Assembly (NCBI GenBank): GCA_025677825.1
Contig: JAIXMO010000013.1
Location: 595,780-659,779 of the forward strand
Direction of reading: 5' to 3'
Origin: Helicostylum pulchrum
Taxonomy: Eukaryota; Mucoromycota; Mucoromycetes; Mucorales; Mucoraceae
DNA: 64,000 nucleotides
The position numbers and the translations under genes were made by a program. The notes below the pieces were generated by a model. The model saw only the letters and a list, made by a program, of their open reading frames with translations. It made no database searches and had not been told where the DNA came from. Positions 9,094-23,424 of this stretch are shown here, piece after piece. How positions within the stretch are numbered: position 1 is the stretch's first letter; every line of letters begins with the position of its first letter.

Positions 9094-11166
9094 ATGCCTA
9101 CGTTACAAACGCATACAGTAGAAGGTAACGTAAAAATAGACGCATTGGCAAAAACTTGTATAAAAACAAACATATTTTTTTTTCTGACATTTTTTTTATT
9201 ATTATTAAAAAAAAAAGGTTACTCATACCTCAAAAAACCTACCTTCTTGGGTAGTGTATGGATTTATACCAAAGAACAACTCGTTTGGCCTGATGTACTT
9301 CGCTGGAAAGGATCTGTAAGTAAACATTGTGGCTTTGCAAATATAGGAAAGTGCATAATTTAACGAAAGTACATACATATATTTAGGTTTTGTTACCTAC
9401 ACTACCAGGTGTATTCGTGATGACAACTATTTCTTGTTTAGTTTGTTTATTTCACGTTACATTTGAAGTAGCTATTGGTATTCCTGTATCCGTCTGTAAG
9501 TAACAAAAAAAAAAAAAGTTTTTTCCCTTTTTCCCCTTCCCCCTAAAAAAAAAAGAAAAGTGATCTAGGTTCGTTACACGATACACTAATATAATTTTTT
9601 TTTTAAACGTGTGCAGTGGGTACAGTCTCAGTTGCATTAGGTTTATTATTAGCATTTCGAGTCAATACAGCTTACGATAGATACTGGGAGGGAAGAAAGT
9701 TAATTCAAACTGTTACAGCTACAATTCGAAATGTAGCAAGACAAGTATGGATCAATATTCCTGAAGAGACTGAAAGAGATCATTTAGAGAAAATGCGCTG
9801 TATCAAACTTTTATTGGCCTTTTTCGTTGCTACCAAACATCATCTCCGCCATGAATACGGTATTCATTATAAAGATCGTAAAGTATACATATAATCGCGT
9901 CATAATGATGTAATATGATTATTTAACGTTTTTTTTTATTATTTTTTTGTAGTTGAAGTTTTATTACCTCCTAAATGGGAACCTGCAAGTGTTTCTAAAA
10001 ACAAGGAATCAGAGGAGCACCCTGAATTAGTAAAGAAACCAATGACTTCACCCATTATCCATATCGATTTAGACAGTGATGATGAAACCAGACAAGGACC
10101 CGGAGAAGAAGCAGATGGTACCGTAAAACCAGCTCTTAAAAAGAAACTTCATATTTTATCTCAAGCACCCGCAGTAATGTTATCTATTACCGATTCAATT
10201 AAACCAAAGAACCATGGCAACTATATGGAATCTGATGACCCTACACATATCTCTAACGTACGCCGTTCCTTGATCGAACAAGAGTTTCCCAACTCGACTA
10301 TGCCTCAAATGTCCACAGTTAATTTAAAGAATTCTATATCAGGTTCTAGTAATGGTCGTCGCACACTTTCTCGTGAAGAATACGGTAGTGGATTATTAGA
10401 TGAATCAGTTAATTTATTACCTGAACAAGCTGTACAAGACTACGGTTCATCAACGGGTGTTCGTGATGTTCCTAATAGTAAATCTGAGCACATCAAACGT
10501 AGATTCCTTGGACAACATCGTAAATCGATCAAGAGACACTTGGATCATTCTGAATTCACCAGTGAAGAGGATTTACCTTATCAAGGTGATTCTGACTTGT
10601 CATTGCCTCTTGAAATTTTGTTCCGTGTTGCGTTATATATCAATCAAGCTAAAGCTGCAGAGAAGATTGAATCTACTTTAGTTTCAGTTACAACAAGTTC
10701 CATTGATATTCTGGTCAATTCACTTACTGCTTTTGAAAGAATTGTGCATACGCCTATCCCCAAAGCTTATAACATTCATTTGTAAGTGTTGTGTCGTGTT
10801 TTAATTATCTAAGTTTTTACTAATATTTTTTTACGAGGTAGAAAACAAGCTGTGGTGATGTACATTTTCTTTTTACCTTTTGCTCTTGTTGATACAGTAG
10901 GTTGGCTTGTTGCACCTATTGTAGCTATCGTTTCATTTACATTATTTGGTATTGAAGCGATTGGTGCAGAAATTGAAAATCCATGTAAGTTTATAATGGT
11001 GCGATATAAAAACAAACACTAATTATACATTCAAAAAAATATAGTCGGTTATGATGACAACGATTTACCACTTAACAAATACTGCGAAGAATTAAAAAAG
11101 GAAGTCGAATTTATTATTTATCATATTCCATCTCGATCTACCAGTATTTTACTCGATGGTCACTAA
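9094..11166 (+). CDS. Bestrophin-like (UPF0187) membrane anion channel
   Basis: Predicted chloride/anion channel of the bestrophin/RFP-TM family. Seven exons (9094-9124, 9218-9315, 9387-9495, 9617-9877, 9953-10781, 10842-10984, 11045-11166) join in phase to about 530 residues. The signature LLLAFRVNTAYDRYWEGRK sits near residue 90, just after two hydrophobic segments (FVMTTISCLVCLFHVTFEVA and TVSVALGLLLAF). A hydrophilic insert of roughly 200 residues rich in Ser/Asp follows and is likely cytosolic. The C-terminal core resumes with KAYNIHLKQAVVMYIFFLP, a double membrane segment and the family motif FGIEAIGAEIENPFGYDDND. The long central loop is typical of fungal members. The family assignment is firm; substrate and membrane are not known. 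Confidence 0.9.
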
Positions 11167-11198
11167 AATATATAAAAAAGCAATAATAAAATAGTTTT

Positions 11199-13055
11199 TT
11201 ATCTTCGATTGTAACCTCCATGGTATTTAGATGTTCTTTTTGAATAAGCGCCAGAATCATTTTTAGTTAAATCAATGACACCAGAAGAGCTAGGTCTTGG
11301 AAGTTCATCACTGCCACCTCCACGAGGAAAATCACCATCATAATTTTGCTGTTGACGTTTTTTGTTCAAGTTAACAGTACCAGACCGAGTAGGTTGAGGC
11401 AGTGAACTATTAACAGCCTTCCAATTATTATTTCCAGATTTACCATCATAGTCAAACTTCTTCTTTTTATCAGTTACGAAAAAATTATTTAGACCGGTCT
11501 GTCTTGAATCTTCAACTAAGTCTGTCCGATGACGTTTACCTCCTGCGTTATTATCCTTGTACGAACTAGCAGGTGGATTGTTAGGCCTGTAAGATTTTTT
11601 ATCGTTTTTATACCCGTCATTGGTATGGATGTTATTGTTGCTGTTGTATCTGTCATTGTTATTGTTGTATCGGTTTCGATTGTTGTAATCATCTTCATAT
11701 CTTCTCTTTTTATTAACACGCTCATGATATCCTCTATCGTTTCCTCCACGAGGACTGCTATCTCTGCTATTATCTTCCCATCTTTGATGATTACCTGCAG
11801 TTCCAAACGAAGAAGCTGCTTTCTTCAATGTCTTTTTGGGATCAAATCTACTTCCAGAAGAAAGACTGAGCTGAGAAAATGCGGAAGGCATTGTTGTTAG
11901 ATATTTAGGAAGCATAGAACATTCATCACCATAATGTCCTTTAGATGTACAGTAATAACAATAGGCTGTAGGTTGTTTACGTGCCGGTACTTCATTTTCA
12001 TAAACATGTAATAAGCTGGGACAATTCTAGTTTATATAATCTGTTAGTTTTGAATACGCAAAAGAAAAAGATATTATTATTTTTACCAAAGCATTATGAT
12101 ACGGAATATGGCAAATCTGACAGCTTCTGTTCTCACGTGGGTTTACACAGTCCTAAAAAAAAGAAAAAAAAAGTCGATATGAACACTGTATCACTTCCTA
12201 TATGTGTATATGTAACTTACAATTTGATTATGACCTCTCATTTTGCAGTTACCGCAGTACCTGGCACCAACGCATCTATTATCAGCATGTCTAAGATCAC
12301 CACAATCTTGACACTACAACAAACAAAAGTGTTTACTATCGCTATAATATACATTTATATTATTGTTGACACTTACGAATCTACAGTCCCTACGTTCGTG
12401 TCCGGGCTGATGACATCCAAAGCAGACTCTAATAGGCTTAGTTGTGTACTTCACCCGACGCTTCGAAATCTAAAACAAAGATTAATTTCATTACCGTAAC
12501 AACATTTTTTACGTAGTATATTTACTTGATCATCGATCAAATGCTGTAACTTTGAATTCAGCTCGGCTTCTTCTTCATCGGTCTCTTCTTCATCCATATA
12601 GTGTTTATCATCTAAATTGATGTATCTAGTGACATGTAACTGATCTTCAAGAGTAGGTTGTTCATGAGGTACGCCAATATCATCTTCATCATCGTCGTCG
12701 TCAGAATCCTGTTCACTTATCTGTAACTCTTGCGAAGCAGAAAACTTTTGTTGACTAGTTGATTTTTCAGTTGAAGCTGTCGGTGGTGCTACAGTGACTT
12801 CTGGTTTTTCAAAAATGGGCGACTTTTTTTTAAATTGAACCATACTCATTATTTTGTCTTCAAGATCACTGTCCATGTCACTTTTTTTTGGTTTTGGTTT
12901 TGGTTTTTAATTATGCAACTTTATTTTATTTTTTTTACTTTTATAATATATTTTGTCTTCATGTACCTGGAATGTGCCTCGTCATCGTCAGCATGAAGGT
13001 CCCTGTCACCATATTGGCGTAATAGCTCTAACTCGTCCTCGTCATCGCTAAACAT
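11199..13055 (-). CDS. Air1/Air2-like zinc-knuckle protein (TRAMP complex)
   Basis: Six exons (13055-12967, 12880-12526, 12469-12377, 12313-12221, 12152-12087, 12026-11199) give about 507 residues. The centre has five consecutive CCHC knuckles of form C-x2-C-x4-H-x4-C: CFGCHQPGHERRDC, CQDCGDLRHADNRC, CGNCKMRGHNQIDC, CQICHIPYHNALNC and CYYCTSKGHYGDEC. Five knuckles in a row are the hallmark of the Air RNA-binding subunits that pair with the poly(A) polymerase Trf4/5 and the helicase Mtr4 in nuclear RNA surveillance. The N-terminus is acidic; the C-terminal 240 residues are Asn/Arg/Ser-rich and low in complexity, as in many RNA-binding proteins. Two introns fall just before the last Cys of knuckles 3 and 4, so the frame can be checked by the completed motifs. 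It overlaps neither neighbour and is convergent with the bestrophin-like gene. Confidence 0.85.
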
Positions 13056-13250
13056 TTCTCTTTTTTAAAAAGGTTTATGTAATAAAAAAAGCAAAAGTTT
13101 TTTTTTTGCTCTTTCTCTTTTTTGTTTTAAAAAAAAGAAAAGCTTGTCACAAAAAAAAAAGCGGCAATTTAATAACGCGCGAAAGGTTTACTCTTTTCGA
13201 CAACTTTTTTTTTTCTTCTTCTTTTTCACATAAAACAACAAAAACAAAAA

Positions 13251-16068
13251 ATGAATTACGTACAAGATAGTTGGCTTGATAGCCTTGTCAAACATTCTAT
13301 CTTTGACTTGACTCCACAAGAGAAACAAAGTCTCACTTACTTGAAAGAAACTCAAACACGTCAACAACCTGTTATAGATTTTATACTTCAACACCATAAC
13401 AGAATTATCGCTCAGAGAGAAAACGATCTGTTTGTAGCCATTGGTTCTCAAATTCGTGTTATTAATTTGACAGAGTTTAAAGACGCTTGGATGGAAGCTT
13501 CAAGACAAGCTAATGACGAACACTGTGAATTAACTGACAATTGGATTCATTCTGTTCCTTACAAAGTAAAATATATATAGCAAACAACGTCGACAACATA
13601 AATAAACCCGTATAATTAAATATTTTTTGATATATAGGTATTGGATATACCGGAAATCAACTTTAATATTGATGCTTTATTACCCAACCGTAATGGAAGA
13701 CTTTTATCTGTCACTGGTCAAACTCAGTTGGTCGTTGTTTGTTTACCAAGACAAGGCTTTTCGGATGTTTCCCTTCCACGCAAGAAAGTGGATTGTCGTA
13801 CTTTATCTATCGGTACTAAATATTATAGTACCAATAAGAATGAAGTACTTAAAGTACAATGGCATCCATTAAGTGAAACACGTACTCATATTGTAGTACT
13901 TGGTAGTGATAATACTTTACGGTAATTTTATTCTTTTATTTTATTATTTTTTTACTTACACCTATCTCCCCCCCCCCCTTTTTTTTTTATTGTATGTATC
14001 CGCAGTATGTTTGATATCAGTAAAGATATTGATGAACCAGAACAAGTATTTGATTTATCTCCAATTTCCACGCAAAAATCAGTAACAACAACACGCGGTG
14101 GATTTTCTGTTGACGATGATGATCATAATGGAGATGAAGACGCTGTAACATTTTCAGTTGGTGGCACCAGTCAAGACCAAAGTGGCTGGGAACCATTTAC
14201 CATCTTTTACGGACTTCGTAACGGCCACTTGTACTCGATCTGTCCTGTCATCCCTTACAAATCCACTGTTCGTCGTAACCATCTTGAAACACTTTCTTGT
14301 CTCTCTCGTGTTAAATATGAACAAGCCAAGCGTACCAACAAATCTCTTTCGATGTTGTTTAAACTTCACAGTGATTGGATTCATTATTTATTCGAGTCTG
14401 CTAAAATTGCTCAAAACTTGGATAATGATGCATTGGCCGTAACTAGTTCCAAAGATCATATGCCCTATGCTGTCAAAAGACAAGGTCCCTTCTTGACCAA
14501 TCATACTATCTCTCTTGCAGACGGAATTCAAGTCACCGATATCTTGTATGTTACGGTGGATGTGATCAATATGGTTGCTTTGGCTTTGAATAATGGAACT
14601 GTACAGAATTATATCATTGGAAGTGAAATTGATGCTCAGTGGCAATTACCCGTTACAAACACTCAGTACACCTGGGAAAAGGAGGTAATGAAAAAAATAA
14701 TTTGATTAAATAATTTACATGTACTAATATATCACTTTTCATCAAAGTTGGCCATGTTGTTATCAGACTCGGATTTCCTTCCTAGAGCTTCATTATATGA
14801 AACAATCAACTTGAACTCGGGTCACTTACCACCTTTCCAACGCGTCAGTTTAATTCACGACCCATTATACAGCGACACTTACTACGCATATCATGCCGGT
14901 GGAGTTCACGTCGTCTCTACCAACCAATGGATCCAACAACTTGTTAAACTCAACACAAGCGTTGAAAGCTCAACTCAAGTGGAAAAAGGGATTTCAGATT
15001 GGTTAAATCAAAAGAAAACGTCTAAAGTTAGATTACTTGTCAACTCATCGCCATTTAAAGATGGATTTGTACCTATTGTTGGTTTGGTTATGCTTACGGA
15101 TATTTATTTATCTTATTCGTTACTCTGTTTAACCGATGATTGCCGTTTAGTGACTCGAGATTTAAGTATGCGTCGTGAATTAAGTAAGGATGACGGGTCT
15201 GAAAAGGAAGCTATTCAACAACAATTAAAATCAGTTGCAGGAGATTCGGAAACCGGTTATCAACCTCTTTTATCATTACCTGCATTCCAAATCCCAACTC
15301 AACTTGACAATTTACCAAAGCAACCCAAGATTGTGGTGCCCGCTAATATGGGTGGATCCAAAGAAGTTGTGATTACAGACGAATCTCTTTTATTCTTTTC
15401 TAAATCATCTGAACAGTTCCGTAACGAAACTTTTGAACTCAAGAAGGCTGCTATTGCAGTCGATAAACGTTTAACCATGCAACAAAAAGAATTTGAAAGA
15501 CAGGTTTCTACTTTAAGAGATTTATATGATCGTTTACAAGTTGTTAAATCAAATGACGCTAAGGTTGCGCAAGAAAAGAAATTAAAGGAACTTCATCAAA
15601 CACACGCTAAGTTACGTTTAAGAATTGATGAGCAGTTACATAAATTAATGAATGCTTATCAACCTGATTTATCTAACGAAGAAAAAGAGTGGATAAACAC
15701 GTTGGAACATCTTTCTAAGCAAATTGATGGTGATTCTGGTTATGCTGCTCGTATTCAACAGGTAAAAAAAAAAAAAAAGAAGATATTTGTTTGTACTTTT
15801 AGCAGTAACTTATTTTATTTTTTGTAGTTACGATCTCAATTGGAAGATCTTGAAGACAATAAGGAACCTGTCAAGACAATGGTTCCCAATATTAACGCTA
15901 CTCAACTTAGCAATGTATTACGTAGTTTGAACGAACAGTAAGTGTATTTTATCAGTCGGTCTCTTTAAAACCTTACTAATTAACTGTCTATTTAATAGGA
16001 AATCAACCATCTCTGACTTGGAGCACAGATTCCAAAATCTTAGTACCAAATTACCTGTAACCGCATAA
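13251..16068 (+). CDS. Nucleoporin Nup88/Nup82
   Basis: Cytoplasmic-side nucleoporin that anchors the Nup159/Nup214 complex for mRNA export. Six exons (13251-13565, 13638-13921, 14006-14684, 14748-15761, 15828-15937, 15999-16068) give about 823 residues. The N-terminal 500 residues are beta-propeller-like, with the Nup88-type blocks VQWHPLSETRTHIVVLGSDN, GWEPFTIFYGLRNGHLYSIC and VSLIHDPLYSDTYYAYHAGG. The C-terminal third is a coiled coil (FELKKAAIAVDKRLTMQQKE through LRSLNEQKSTISDLEHRF) as expected for assembly into the Nup82 complex. Length is close to the family norm. The start follows an A-rich leader shortly after the divergent Air-like gene, so the two share a compact promoter of about 200 bases. 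Confidence 0.9.
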
Positions 16069-16164
16069 ACCCCAACCCCTCCGCCTCTTTCACATATATA
16101 TTCCTTTTTCGCACAAATACTTCTAAATAAAAGACGGTTTTGCCTAACAATTTTTTTTATTTAT

Positions 16165-17524
16165 TTAAAAATCATAATCTTCTTCTTGTAAACAATCATC
16201 TTCCATGAAAAAGGTAGGCATGATACGGGTAGCACCTTCCAAATACCAATCACCATTACTTAATCTACAGAAGGTAGCTCTTGCGACCATACCAACTAAT
16301 AAGAAATCAACAATTTTCTTTTCTAAAAAGATATCATATGTTTCATTTGCGACGTCGATATTTTCAAATGTAACCTTGACAAGTTCCTCTTGACCCAACG
16401 ATTCAGAATAAGGTGCAATTTCAGCAACTCTAGAAAACACCCATTCTTTGGTTTCAACCAAATGAACATTATCGGGATCCTTAATATGGGCCTGTACAAT
16501 CTTTTTGGTATCGTCCGAGTTAGTACCAATGGTTTCAACGACAAACTCGACAAATTGTTTTTGGATTTTCATTGTAGATTCGGTCATCCAAGAGGTATCC
16601 ATATCGGCCTGCAAATCACCGAAAAAGACAGCACATGCCTTATTATAGCTACCAGGCATATAGCCACTGACTCTTTTACATTTAGGTAATTGTATTTTAG
16701 CTTCTGCAATAATGGATCTTGCTTTAGTAATATCTTCTTTATACTCTGGACACACGTTTCTGATTTCAAGGTATCTTAAAAATGAGTCAATTAATGCAGG
16801 AGCATCTATAAAATCTTGTAAAGAGATAAATCGACTTTCGCGAATAAAGGTGTTACTGAAATAGACTTGAGCTACCTCTGCAAAGTTGACTTCAACACCT
16901 TCTTCTAATTCATCAGGAACTGTATCAATAGCAGCCTTGGCTGCGTCAAAGTCAATTTCAGCATCGGGATCGTCAGGTGCGTCGGCACTGGTGGCACGAC
17001 CCAAGAACATGTTAGGGCCAGTGTTGATACCACCGAATTTAAGGTAGTTGTCAAAGATGGCTTTCTTTTCTTCTGAGAACTTGTGGTTTTTACGGTACTT
17101 CCAAATAGCGTACTCCACGCGTTGGGAAAGAGGTTTCTCACTAGCGGGGGTAGTAAAAAAGGTTTGTAAATAAGGTCTGGTGTAAGAAAAAGTAAAAACT
17201 TACGGATCAAAAGGATCTTCAATAACATCTTCTGAATGCTTTTCAACGTAATCATCAGGAATTTCAGTTCCTGCTTCAGGTAAATTAGCAGTCTTTGCCT
17301 TCTTCTTTCTCTTTTTCTTCTTCTTTTCTTTATCTGCATCGGTCTTTTCAATTTGCTTTAAACCGACAGGTGTGGATAACTGGGCGGGTAACTTTTGAAT
17401 TTCTTGTTCCTTTTGTTCGCCATCAAAGGTCTCGGTGTGAATGATTTCAACGTCATCGTCTGCAATGTGTGTACGATTGAGGTAATCCTCACTGTAAAAT
17501 ATGTTAGATACATGTTATTTTCTA

Positions 17525-17557
<33 letters not shown>

Positions 17558-17610
17558 TATCAGGGCACTTGCATTATTTGCTCTCTTTGTTCTTTTGAAC
17601 TATCTCCCAT
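16165..17610 (-). CDS. ARB1: Argonaute siRNA chaperone complex subunit Arb1
   Basis: Probable orthologue of fission yeast Arb1, which with Arb2 binds Argonaute, holds duplex siRNA and supports heterochromatin. Three exons (17610-17573, 17491-17204, 17140-16165) give about 433 residues, near the family length. The N-terminus is charged with a Lys-rich stretch (EKKKKRKKKAKTANLPEAG). The conserved domain starts at RVEYAIWKYRKNHKF and KAIFDNYLKFGGINTGPNMF, followed by FSNTFIRESRFISLQDFIDA and WVFSRVAEIAPYSESLGQEE. The first intron appears to use a GC donor (GCAAGT): it is the only site I found that keeps phase and joins ..REQI to IEDYLN... Family assignment is from recognised motif style, not a search. 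It is convergent with Nup88. Confidence 0.75.
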
Positions 17611-17762
17611 TTTTGATAAAACAAAGAAAGAGAGAAAAAAAAAATGTCAAAAAAACTAAAAGGGAGTTTAAACAGGTACTTTTTTAAGCGTTTAAAATGC
17701 GCGCACCCCTCGTCTCTCTTTCTCTCTCTTTTTTCTCCCCCTCTTTATTTATCAAAAAAAGA

Positions 17763-19980
17763 ATGAGTTTCGAATTAGATAGTTTAAGTTACACTTTATT
17801 GTCGACAATAGTTGGAGCTGCAGCGTTATTATCAGTTCGTAACTCCAAGACACCCGATATTCACCCTCTCTTACTCAACACGCAATCGGATGTTTCTCGA
17901 CTCCGTCATCCAGAAGAAAGTGCCATTTACCGTTCCCGTATGTACCCAATGGGTACTCCTCTTTGCTCGACTTTCGATAGAGGTATTCGTACTTTACCCG
18001 AGTTGTATAAGACAAGCGGTCTTGAAAAGCATGTTTCTTCAGAGTTCTTGAGTCAAGGAAATGGATACGTAAGTTTATTTATGCCTATTTAAGAAAAAAA
18101 AGAGATAATCTAATTATTTATTTATGTGTGTGTGTAGGTTAGTTATGGTAAGATATATATGTGTGTGTACGGTATATAAATGGTATTAAAAAATATGTTT
18201 AGATTCTATCAGTAAGAGACTTGGTCCCGTATATCAAGGTCTTCGTGCTGTTGCTGGTTTAGTACCTCAATCAGGAAACGAGAATTCATTTGTGGGTATT
18301 TACTCTACAAACTCTCTTTGTAAGTAGTTTCTTTATTCACCTTACGAAAGGTCCATTACCCTCTACTAACTATATAAACTTTCCCTTTTCTAGATACTGT
18401 TCTCACTGAAATTGGTAAGTTTATAAATACGTATACAATAATAAAAACCCAACGCTGACACGCACACAATGTTAAAAAGCATGCCACTGTAACGGTCTTG
18501 TTACTGTTCCTATCTCATCTTATGCATCTTCCACCCACGCATCACACGTTATTCAAAAGACCGGTCTCAGATTACTAATTGCTCAATCTGAATCGATCAG
18601 CCGAGTTTTGTCCCTTGCCAAGGGTACGACATTAAAGCATCTTGTTGTTATTGGTCAAATTAGTCCTGAACATAAAAAGCAAGCGGATGTTGCTGGTATT
18701 GAATTATCAAGCTTTGAAGAGGTTGAAGTAAGAGGAAAGACAGAGACTTTTGAGCCTGTTCAAGTGGGTAAAGTTTAAAGCATATATATATAACAGATAT
18801 TACACAAGACACTAAAAGTTTCCGTTTAATGTAGTTTCTAATGATATGGCTAGTATCTTTTTCAGTTCTTCTACTGAAAAGGAATCCAAAAATGGTGTTG
18901 TATTAACTCACAAGGTAAGAATATTTTATTTTACAATTGAAACCAAAATACTAAACTTCTTATAGAACTTATTATCAAATATTTGTAAGCGAAAAACGTA
19001 TCTTTCAAGCGCATTTTTATTAATACAAATCATATTTTAGCTTCTTACCTTTTAGTTATCCCTCCTCAACAAAGAGTTACTACCAATGATCGATTAATGT
19101 TGAATTTACCCATCGGTAAAATTACTAAAAAGAAAAAAAAATTATGCAAAAAACCACTAACCCCTCTCTCCTTTTACAGATAACGTTTTCGGTCACACTT
19201 TAATGGCCGTCGTTACCTTATTAGGCGGTTCAATTGCATTTGCACCTGAAGTCAACGACACTGATACAATTGACGTCTCTACTTCATTATCCGTTATTGC
19301 TAAAGAAAAACCCACCATTATTGCTAGTGGTTCAGGATTCTTAAACCAAGTGAAGCAATTAATTGATTCCAGATACGGACAATCATTCTTGTTTAAGCGC
19401 GGATACGCTATTAAAAAAGAGTACCTTGATGAAAGTAGATTAGTAAATGATTGCAAGTATGATATGTTGGTATTTAGAGATATTAGACAATCTTTGTTTG
19501 GTGGTAACTTGAGATTAATTTGTATTGATAACGGTAAAATATATATATATTTATACATGTGAGTGATTTTTTTTTGTTAACTCTTAAAAAAATATAGATG
19601 ATATGACCGATGCTACACTCGCTACGTTTTTAAGAATTGTACTTAGCACTCAAGTACTTCAAACTTTCAATTTACCAGAGACAAGTGCTTCTGTTACTGT
19701 ATCCATGTTCTACGACTACAACGCAGTTCCTGAAGCTAAGGGAGCTCCTTTACCCTGTAACGAAATCAAGTTGATTGATGTTGCCGAACGTTTATTAACA
19801 TGTGAAGATAAACCCAACCCACGTGGTGAGATTTGGGTTCGTGGTAATAACGTATTTAAAGGGTATTATAAGGATAGTGTAGCTACTAGTGATGTACTTG
19901 ATGCAGATGGTTGGTTTATGACTGGTTATCTCGGTGAAGTTTTACCTAATGGTACTTTAAAGGTTATTGGTAGAAAATAA
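17763..19980 (+). CDS. Truncated, degenerate long-chain acyl-CoA synthetase-like protein
   Basis: Ten exons (17763-18068, 18138-18147, 18203-18319, 18394-18414, 18480-18767, 18835-18914, 18966-18984, 19041-19115, 19180-19533, 19598-19980) join in phase to about 550 residues. The ACSL-type fold is clear: GAPLPCNEIKLIDV, PNPRGEIWVRGNNVFKGYYK, LDADGWFMTGYLGE and PNGTLKVIGRK. The enzyme is probably inactive. The ATP/AMP P-loop, normally SGTTGxPKG, reads SSSTEKESKNG; the usual YGxTE is FNLPET; the TGD aspartate is Tyr (TGY); and the protein stops at IGRK, so the C-terminal domain with the catalytic lysine is absent (family members run 650-700 residues). The frame stays open through all ten exons, which argues for a selected pseudoenzyme rather than a fresh pseudogene. 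Exons of 10, 19 and 21 nt are notable. Its stop lies 35 bases from the end of the convergent mannosidase gene. Confidence 0.85.
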
Positions 19981-20015
19981 AATGTGTCTTGTAATAATAA
20001 AAAAAAAGTTATTTT

Positions 20016-22256
<2,241 letters not shown>

Positions 22257-23219
22257 TTTTTTTTTCTTGGTGAAAAAAAAGAAAGATGATGAAAAGGAAC
22301 TGAAAAAAGAAGATAAATAAATATGCGTTTTTCAGTAGTCGGGTATTCAACATATTGGATCCAATAAAGAGCAGGAGGGCGGGTTCAGGCGTTTTTTCGA
22401 AAGGGTAAACATAAACATTCCCCTGTTTTTTTTTTGGTAACCTTCATCTTTACATGTGGTTCCTAACATAACCTCAGTACTTATTTGTTGACCGCCTCTT
22501 TTTTTTAAGAAAAAAGAAAAGACGCATTCCTTTCCCAAAAAAAAAAAGTTAATTTTTTAAAAAGGTGTGTACCAATATCATTTATGCACAACTATAAAAA
22601 AAAGGTACACTGTATTTTGGCCGACGTACTAAAATTACAAAAAAAAAAAAAATATTACACAGATACGACATGTTTCAACATTGGATCTTGATAGCAGATG
22701 TACTTTTTTTTTATTATGAACGGAAGGGATGAGTGAATTATGTTATATGTGTGATTTGAATGATAATGTAAGTGGGTTGAATGATAATATATGTGATTAT
22801 CCACCTGATAATCGATACGCTCACTCTTCAGTGGCGTTTAGTTGCTAAGCTTGTTCCCTCTCTTGTTCTAGTTGTGTCTTTTACAAATCTGACACTGTGT
22901 AGGGGAATATAATCGGCCGCGGCTATCTCCCAGTTGGTCAAAGGTACGGTAAGTCTCTCTGAAATGGGCGTATAACAACTGATACGAAGAGATGTAGCGT
23001 TATTACTTGACATTGCTTAAAATAAAAATATTTGATATTATTAAAGTGAAAAAACTGATTATTTTTTATATATACAATAACATCCGCTGATGAGACAGGT
23101 TATTTTACCAGTTACATTATTCCTGACAATTTTATCAGTTATTTGATTTATTCTAAATAATGTGATTAATACAAAAAAATAAATAAAAAAATATTTGATT
23201 TATTCTTCTGGATTTTGCT

Positions 23220-23242
23220 TTTCTGGTTTACCAAACCAGAAA
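23220..23242. repeat. Short perfect inverted repeat
   Basis: Two 10-base arms (TTTCTGGTTT and AAACCAGAAA) are separated by three bases and could form a tight hairpin. It lies about 180 bases upstream of the broken gene; a terminator, a promoter site or chance are all possible. Confidence 0.4.
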
Positions 23243-23424
23243 GATCGCAGTAGTTATTTTTTCCACAAGATTTATGTCGAAATATATTAAATCTCGCAGG
23301 TATCTTGTCAAAATATCAAAAAACAATCCCTCTCACAATATTTTGGTATTAATAAAACTTCTATTTCTTAGATTTCTGGACCAAAGAGGAACCATGCTAC
23401 TGGATCCTATTACATTATCTTGAA

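Noticed and set aside
11516..11900. Frames rich in Thr/Ile and Val/Ile overlapping the Air-like gene
   Set aside because: Alternate-frame reading of the Asn/Arg-rich C-terminus; the main frame continues directly from a zinc knuckle.
17697..17762. Upstream in-frame start of the acyl-CoA synthetase-like gene
   Set aside because: The leader is pyrimidine-rich low-complexity sequence; the ATG at 17763 has the A-rich context seen at other starts here.
22828..23013. 61-codon minus-strand frame
   Set aside because: No recognisable family, no splice partner and no clear promoter; too weak to call a gene.
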